Shown here: positions 58,962-64,000 of the stretch, one piece after another | How the letters are laid out: the number at the start of each line of letters is the position of its first letter | How positions within the stretch are numbered: position 1 is the stretch's first letter | Assembly: GCA_029624815.1 (NCBI GenBank) | Contig: JARSSH010000043.1 | Span: 18,137 to 82,136, forward strand | From: Candidatus Competibacter sp. | GTDB taxonomy: Bacteria > Pseudomonadota > Gammaproteobacteria > Competibacterales > Competibacteraceae | Direction of reading: 5' to 3' | DNA: 64,000 nucleotides | Position numbers and translations under genes: made by a program | Notes under the pieces: generated by a model | Seen by the model: the letters and a program-made list of their open reading frames with translations, nothing else | What the model was told of the DNA's origin: nothing | Databases searched by the model: none

Positions 58962-59522
58962 TTACCGCAACCCGACCTCGCGCTCCAGTGTTTCCACCAG
59001 CGCCCGGCATTTCGGTTTGAGATCGGGGTCGATGTCTTCCCGCTCGATGCGTTCGAGTACCGCGGCCAGCTCGTCCTGGGCTTCCGGCGGCAGGATCTGC
59101 TTGGCGATGGGGAACAGGATGTGGGTTTCTTCATGGATGTGCTGATGCTGCATCGCGGCATATTCGTTCACGACAGCGACGATCGCCGCCCGCGCCGCGT
59201 CGTCGCCCGCTTGCCAGCGTTGAACCGTCGCGCGCAGATCCTCGTTATGGGCAAGCCCTTGTTCGTGCTCCTGCGGCATCAGCGCGACCGCGCTGGTTTG
59301 TTCCGACAGTCCGTGCGCCACCATCGACGCGAACAGTGCTTCTTCCTTGCGGTGGTGGCATCTGTCGGTGAAATTTTGGTTAAAATCAGCTACCTCTAGA
59401 AATAGCCCAGGACGGACCGTTTGGCCCTGTTCCAGGCGTTGCACGGTGGCGTCGAGCACTTTCAGCAGCCGTTTGATCAGTTGGTGTTCTTCCATCAGCA
59501 TATCGGTCGCTTTCACAGTCAT
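58962..59522 (-). CDS. Hemerythrin HHE-domain protein
   Basis: A 186-residue four-helix protein with the carboxylate-bridged di-iron ligand pattern: MEEHQLIKRLL, RCHHRKEEALF, MPQEHEQGLAHNE and HQHIHEETHILFPIA. Such proteins bind oxygen or nitric oxide or act in stress responses. The start at the ATG at 59522 is uncertain; a GTG precedes it and a later ATG is at 59501. Divergent from mfd. Confidence 0.85.
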   Translation of the reverse strand: MTVKATDMLMEEHQLIKRLLKVLDATVQRLEQGQTVRPGLFLEVADFNQNFTDRCHHRKEEALFASMVAHGLSEQTSAVALMPQEHEQGLAHNEDLRATVQRWQAGDDAARAAIVAVVNEYAAMQHQHIHEETHILFPIAKQILPPEAQDELAAVLERIEREDIDPDLKPKCRALVETLEREVGLR

Positions 59523-59717
59523 CACCTCGGACGGACAAGTGGGGTCCCGACCCGGCGGGACGCTGGAGTGCGGCTATCGCGCCGCGTCTCATGGCGCCGG
59601 CTCGGCGGCTCGGCGCACCGATACATTGTGCCGAATTTTCATCTCGCTGCCATCCGCCCGGTGCGGGCGCGGGTGCTAAAATCCGTTCCCCATCCACCGT
59701 CCCCGTTGCCTGAATCC

Positions 59718-62700
59718 ATGTCGGCCACCGTGCAAGCGCCCAAAGCCTCTTCGCCGTTACGGCCCGTGTTGCCGCCCGATACCCGCCGGCCGCTGGTTTG
59801 GGGGCGATTGCACGGCGCCAGCCCCGCCCTGCTGATCGCCGCCGCCGCCGCCCGTTATCGCGGCCTGGTGCTGGCCATCGCCCCGGACAGCCAGACCGCG
59901 TTGCGACTGGAAACCGAACTGCGGGTGTTCGGCGGAGCGGAGCTGGACATCCTGGCGTTTCCGGATTGGGAGACGTTGCCCTACGATCTGTTTTCGCCGC
60001 ATCAGGACATCGTGTCGCAGCGCTTGGCGACACTGTACCGGCTGCCGCAACGGCGGCGTGGGGTGCTGGTGGTGCCGGTGGCGACGCTGATGCAGCGCCT
60101 GGCTCCGCGCGGCTATTTGGATGGCCACGCGCTGTTGCTCAAGGTTGGCGAACGCGTGGATCTGGAGTCGTTCCGCCAGCGGTTGGAGGCGGCGGGTTAC
60201 GTTTGCGTGTCGCAGGTGGTCGAGCGCGGCGAGTTCGCGGTGCGCGGTTCGATTCTCGACCTGTTCCCCATGGGCGGGGAACGGCCCTATCGGATCGAAC
60301 TGTTCGACGACGAGGTGGACAGCATCCGCGATTTCGACCCGGACACCCAACTGTCGATCACCAGGGTCGAATACATCGAACTGCTGCCGGCACGGGAATT
60401 TCCCCTGGACAAGGAGACCGTGACCCGCTTCCGCCAGGCCTATCGCCGCCAGTTCGAGGGCGACCCACAGCGCGGCGCGATCTATCGCGAGGTGAGCGCC
60501 GGCCACGCGCCCGGCGGGATCGAGTATTACCTGCCCTTGTTTTTCGAGCGAACCGCCACGCTGTTCGATTATCTGCCGGAAAATACCCTGACGATTCGGC
60601 TGGAGGGAACGGACCAGGCGTTGGCGGCATTTCAGGACCAACTCATGGAGCGCTACGAACAGCGCCGCCACGATGCGGAACGGCCGCTGTTGCCGCCGCC
60701 ATTACTGTTTTTGGACGCGGCCCAGGTGGAACGCGCGCTGGCGCGGCATCTCCGGATCGAGTTGCGGGAGGCGAACGACGGCGGGGTGAACTATCCCACC
60801 GCGCCGCCTCCGGCCCTGCCGTTCGAGTCGCGGGCCCCGCGACCCGCCGCCGCGTTGCACGCCTTCCTGACGGCATTTCCGGGACGGGTGCTGGTGACCG
60901 CCGAATCCGCCGGTCGGCGCGAGGCGCTGCTGGATACGCTGCGCGGCCATGGTCTGCAACCGGCGATGTGCGAGGGTTGGACGGAGTTCCTGGCGCGAGA
61001 GGATCTGCGGCTGGCGCTGGTGGTGGCGCCGCTGGAGCAGGGGCTACTGCTGACCGAGCCGCCGCTGGCGGTGATCGCCGAACCGCAGTTGTACGGCGAG
61101 CGGGTGCGCCAGCGGCGGCGGCACGGTCCGAGCCGCGACCCCGACACCATCATCCGCAATCTCACCGACCTCAGCCTTGGCGCACCCGTCGTCCACGAGG
61201 AGCACGGCATCGGCCGCTACGCCGGGCTGGAGCGGCTGGAGGCAGCCGGCATCGACGGTGAGTTCGTGGTGGTCGAGTACGCCGGCGGCGACCGGCTGTA
61301 CGTGCCGGTGGCATCCCTGCACCTGCTCAGCCGCTATACCGGGGCTGCCCCGGAACACGCGCCGCTGCACCGGCTGGGCAGCGGTCAGTGGGAAAAAGCC
61401 CGGCGCAAGGCCGCCGAGCAAGTCCGCGACGCGGCGGCGGAACTGCTGGATCTGTACGCTCGCCGCGAGGCCCGGCCTGGCCATGCCTTCGCTTTGCCCG
61501 AGGCCGATTACGCCATCTTCGCCGCCGCCTTCCCGTTCGAGGAAACCCCCGACCAGCAAGTCGCCATCGAGGCGGTGATCGCCGACCTGCGTTCGGGCAA
61601 ACCCATGGACCGGGTGGTGTGCGGCGACGTCGGTTTCGGCAAGACCGAGGTGGCGATGCGCGCCACCTTCGTGGCGGTGCAGGACAGCCGGCAGGTGGCG
61701 GTGCTGGCCCCGACGACCCTGCTGGCCCAGCAGCACCATCAGAATTTTCTCGACCGCTTCGCCGACTGGCCGGTGCGGGTCGAGCTGCTATCCCGCTTCC
61801 GCTCGGCCAAGCAGCAGGCCGAAACGCTGAAGGCGCTGGCCGAGGGCCGGGTGGATATCCTGATCGGCACCCACAAGCTGTTGCAGGACAATGTAAGGTT
61901 CAAGCATCTGGGGCTGGTCATCCTCGACGAGGAGCACCGTTTTGGGGTGCGGCAGAAGGAGCGGTTGAAGGCGCTACGGGCCGAGGTGGACGTGCTGACC
62001 CTGACCGCCACGCCGATTCCTCGCACCCTGAACATGGCGATGGCCGGTTTGCGCGAGCTGTCGATCATCGCCACCCCGCCGGCCGGGCGGCTGGCGGTTA
62101 AGACCTTCGTCAGTGAATGGAACCAGGCGACCATTCAGGAAGCCTGCCAGCGCGAATTGAAGCGCGGCGGGCAAATCTATTTCCTGCACAACGAGGTGGA
62201 GACCATCCAGCGCATGGCCGCGCAGGTGGCGGAGCTGGCGCCGACCGCCCGCATCGCGGTCGCCCACGGCCAGATGCGCGAGCGGGATCTGGAACAGGTG
62301 ATGCTGGATTTCTATCACCGTCGCTGCAACCTGCTGGTCTGCACCACCATCATCGAATCGGGCATCGACGTGCCCAGCGCCAACACCATCGTCATCAACC
62401 GCGCCGACAAGCTGGGATTGGCGCAGTTGCACCAATTGCGCGGGCGGGTGGGGCGTTCGCACCATCGCGCCTACGCCTATCTGATCGTTCCGCCTCGAAA
62501 GGCGATGACCACGGACGCGGTCAAGCGGATCGAAGCGATCGAATCGCTGGAGGATCTGGGTGCCGGCTTCCTGCTGGCCAGTCACGATCTGGAGATTCGC
62601 GGCGCCGGCGAACTGCTGGGCGAGGCGCAAAGCGGCCAGATTCACGAAGTCGGCTTCACCCTGTACATGGATCTGCTGGAACGGGCGATACAGGCGCTCA

Positions 62701-63179
62701 AGGCCAGGCGGGCGCCGGATCTGGAGCGGCCGCTGGACCACGGTCCCGAGATCGAGCTGCAAAGCCCGGCGCTGATCCCGGACGATTATTTGCCCGACGT
62801 ACACAGCCGCCTGATCCTGTACAAACGCATCGCCAGCGCCCGCGACGATGAGGAATTGCGCGAGTTGCAAGTGGAGATGATCGACCGTTTCGGGTTGCTG
62901 CCGGCGCCGGTCAAGATACTGTTTCGAGTGACCGGGCTGAAACTGCGAGCCACGCCGGTGGGGGTGAAGAAGATCGAGGCGGGACCGCACGGCGGGCGAA
63001 TCGTGTTCGGGCCGGAACCGAAGGTGGATTCGGTCAAGTTGGTGCGATTGATTCAATCGCAGTCTCGGGTTTACAAGCTGGATGGGAAGGACAAACTGCG
63101 CTTCATTAAGAACTTGCCCGACGCCGAAGCACGGGCGGCGGAGGTGGAGCGGCTGTTGGAAGCAATCGGCGCGGGATAA
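59718..63179 (+). CDS. mfd: Transcription-repair coupling factor
   Basis: A 1153-residue protein that removes stalled RNA polymerase and recruits UvrA. The UvrB-like N-terminus has DWETLPYDLFSPHQDIVSQR and RGSILDLFPMG. The RNAP-interacting domain has VHEEHGIGRYAGLERLE near 492. The translocase has Walker A GDVGFGKTEVAMRA near 636, DEEHRFGVRQKE near 736, TLTATPIPRTLNMAMAG and RGRVGRSHHRAYAYL. The C-terminal TRCF domain is complete to LPDAEARAAEVERLL. The ATG at 59718 gives the family start. Confidence 0.97.
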   Translation: MSATVQAPKASSPLRPVLPPDTRRPLVWGRLHGASPALLIAAAAARYRGLVLAIAPDSQTALRLETELRVFGGAELDILAFPDWETLPYDLFSPHQDIVSQRLATLYRLPQRRRGVLVVPVATLMQRLAPRGYLDGHALLLKVGERVDLESFRQRLEAAGYVCVSQVVERGEFAVRGSILDLFPMGGERPYRIELFDDEVDSIRDFDPDTQLSITRVEYIELLPAREFPLDKETVTRFRQAYRRQFEGDPQRGAIYREVSAGHAPGGIEYYLPLFFERTATLFDYLPENTLTIRLEGTDQALAAFQDQLMERYEQRRHDAERPLLPPPLLFLDAAQVERALARHLRIELREANDGGVNYPTAPPPALPFESRAPRPAAALHAFLTAFPGRVLVTAESAGRREALLDTLRGHGLQPAMCEGWTEFLAREDLRLALVVAPLEQGLLLTEPPLAVIAEPQLYGERVRQRRRHGPSRDPDTIIRNLTDLSLGAPVVHEEHGIGRYAGLERLEAAGIDGEFVVVEYAGGDRLYVPVASLHLLSRYTGAAPEHAPLHRLGSGQWEKARRKAAEQVRDAAAELLDLYARREARPGHAFALPEADYAIFAAAFPFEETPDQQVAIEAVIADLRSGKPMDRVVCGDVGFGKTEVAMRATFVAVQDSRQVAVLAPTTLLAQQHHQNFLDRFADWPVRVELLSRFRSAKQQAETLKALAEGRVDILIGTHKLLQDNVRFKHLGLVILDEEHRFGVRQKERLKALRAEVDVLTLTATPIPRTLNMAMAGLRELSIIATPPAGRLAVKTFVSEWNQATIQEACQRELKRGGQIYFLHNEVETIQRMAAQVAELAPTARIAVAHGQMRERDLEQVMLDFYHRRCNLLVCTTIIESGIDVPSANTIVINRADKLGLAQLHQLRGRVGRSHHRAYAYLIVPPRKAMTTDAVKRIEAIESLEDLGAGFLLASHDLEIRGAGELLGEAQSGQIHEVGFTLYMDLLERAIQALKARRAPDLERPLDHGPEIELQSPALIPDDYLPDVHSRLILYKRIASARDDEELRELQVEMIDRFGLLPAPVKILFRVTGLKLRATPVGVKKIEAGPHGGRIVFGPEPKVDSVKLVRLIQSQSRVYKLDGKDKLRFIKNLPDAEARAAEVERLLEAIGAG

Positions 63180-63265
63180 GCTTCGTCAAGCCGGTGCTTC
63201 CAAGCGGTTGCTTCCACCTCGCTTCGCCTCCGAACGATTGTTGTCGAATTCCCAAAGGAGCAACC

Positions 63266-63910
63266 GTGACCGACTACCTCGATATCTCGCTGACGATTTC
63301 CCCGGACCTGCCGCATTGGCCCGGCAGCCCGGCGATTGAATTAAGCCGCCGCCGCGACATGGATCGGGGCGATCCCGTCAACGACACTACCCTGGTCTGC
63401 GGCGTCCACACCGGCACCCATGTCGATGCGCCCCTACATTTTCTGGCCGACGGCGCGGACGTCACCCATTTGTCGCTGGATGCGCTGATCGGTCCGGCGG
63501 TTGTGGCTGAATTATCCGATCTGGATGTCATCACCACTCGCGATCTGGAAGCGCTGAATTTGCCCGCCGATACCCGGCGTTTGCTGCTGCGCACCCGCAA
63601 TTCCGCGATCTGGCAACGGGGTGACCGCGAGTTTCATACCGATTTCGTGGCCCTGACCGTCGAGGCTGCTCAGTGGGTGGTGGCGCGGGGCATCCGTTTG
63701 ATCGGGGTCGATTACCTGTCGGTGCAGATTTACCAGGGCGATCCACAAACCCACATCGCCCTGCTGCAAGCCGGGGTCGTGATTGTGGAAGGTTTGAATT
63801 TGACCGAAGTCGCGCCGGGAAACTATGAGTTGATTTGCCTGCCGCTCAAGCTGGCCGGCGCCGAAGGCGCACCCGCGCGGGCGGTGCTCAGAGGCTGTTT
63901 GAAAAGTTGA
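63266..63910 (+). CDS. Cyclase-family metal-dependent hydrolase (KynB-like)
   Basis: A 214-residue protein: LDISLTISPDLPHWPGSP, the signature HTGTHVDAPLHF near 50-61 with the metal ligands (HxGTHxDxPxH), and LIGVDYLSVQ. It belongs to the cyclase family that includes arylformamidases (kynurenine formamidase) and other amidases; the substrate is not assignable, as no tryptophan-degradation genes adjoin. GTG start preceded by AGGAG. Confidence 0.85.
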   Translation: MTDYLDISLTISPDLPHWPGSPAIELSRRRDMDRGDPVNDTTLVCGVHTGTHVDAPLHFLADGADVTHLSLDALIGPAVVAELSDLDVITTRDLEALNLPADTRRLLLRTRNSAIWQRGDREFHTDFVALTVEAAQWVVARGIRLIGVDYLSVQIYQGDPQTHIALLQAGVVIVEGLNLTEVAPGNYELICLPLKLAGAEGAPARAVLRGCLKS

Positions 63911-64000
63911 GATCGAGTCCTCATGTTGGGATGTAATCGTTCACTCCCTTGTATGTTTGGAATCGGTTAAAGTTTTGGTGAACGTGGTAGCGCGATACCC

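Noticed and set aside
63911..64000. Partial gene at the right edge
   Set aside because: The last 90 bases are lower in GC and show no start with a ribosome site or recognisable peptide.

Overview
The window looks like the chromosome of a GC-rich free-living gammaproteobacterium. The evidence is the gene order mlaFEDCB-ibaG-murA facing kdsDC-lptCAB-rpoN-hpf-ptsN-(hprK)-rapZ-npr, the rnfABCDGE operon, diaA-dolP, and petABC next to sspB. HprK, an ancestral-type PTS phosphorelay, the Entner-Doudoroff aldolase and pyruvate phosphate dikinase suggest a lineage outside the enterics. The Competibacter/Contendobacter group is my guess and is inference only. Nearly everything is chromosomal core; accessory material is concentrated in the first 5.8 kb, with decayed fragments at about 16.3-17.3 kb.

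Layout. 1-5.75 kb (minus): a type III-like restriction-modification locus. It has a beta-class adenine methyltransferase (mod) and a superfamily 2 helicase/restriction subunit (res, cut by the window edge), with a UPF0175/DUF3368 toxin-antitoxin pair between them. A short palindromic repeat sits in frame inside mod. 5.86-7.03 kb: diaA and the BON lipoprotein dolP. 7.04-10.1 kb (minus): sspB and the cytochrome bc1 genes petABC. 10.5-16.3 kb: an RNase II-type exoribonuclease, KDPG aldolase overlapping a SulP-STAS-cNMP transporter, and ferredoxin-NADP reductase. 16.37-17.34 kb: remnants of an amino-acid ABC transporter and a frameshifted GNAT gene.

17.4-26.2 kb: a lactate catabolism regulon. lutA-lutB-lutC, an FAD/Fe-S D-lactate dehydrogenase and lactate permease lie on the minus strand, ending at a clear hairpin-T terminator, and a divergent FadR/LldR-type regulator lies on the plus strand. 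Two identical TGGTCTGACCA boxes 55 bp apart flank a good promoter between them. 26.3-33.8 kb: a YkgJ-type cysteine-cluster protein, then (minus) hisD, short-form hisG, murA, ibaG and the Mla lipid-transport operon.

34.2-46.9 kb (plus): ppdK with its own terminator, then lipopolysaccharide assembly (kdsD, kdsC, lptC, lptA, lptB), rpoN, hpf and a nitrogen-PTS-like phosphorelay (ptsN, hprK, rapZ, HPr, EI) with no sugar permease. 47-55 kb: a NUDIX hydrolase, argF, the complete Rnf complex, a 2OG-Fe(II) oxygenase-like protein and a small zinc-ribbon protein. 55.4-64 kb: an EamA permease, tRNA-Leu(CAA), a DUF3313 lipoprotein, a divergent OpgG-like periplasmic protein, a hemerythrin-domain protein, mfd and a cyclase-family hydrolase.

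Physiology implied: lactate and ferredoxin/NADH electrons enter the quinone pool (Lut, Dld, Rnf) and leave through bc1. PpdK and Eda act on the pyruvate/PEP node, and the HprK-controlled phosphorelay could report PEP/ATP status to RpoN-linked and envelope functions.
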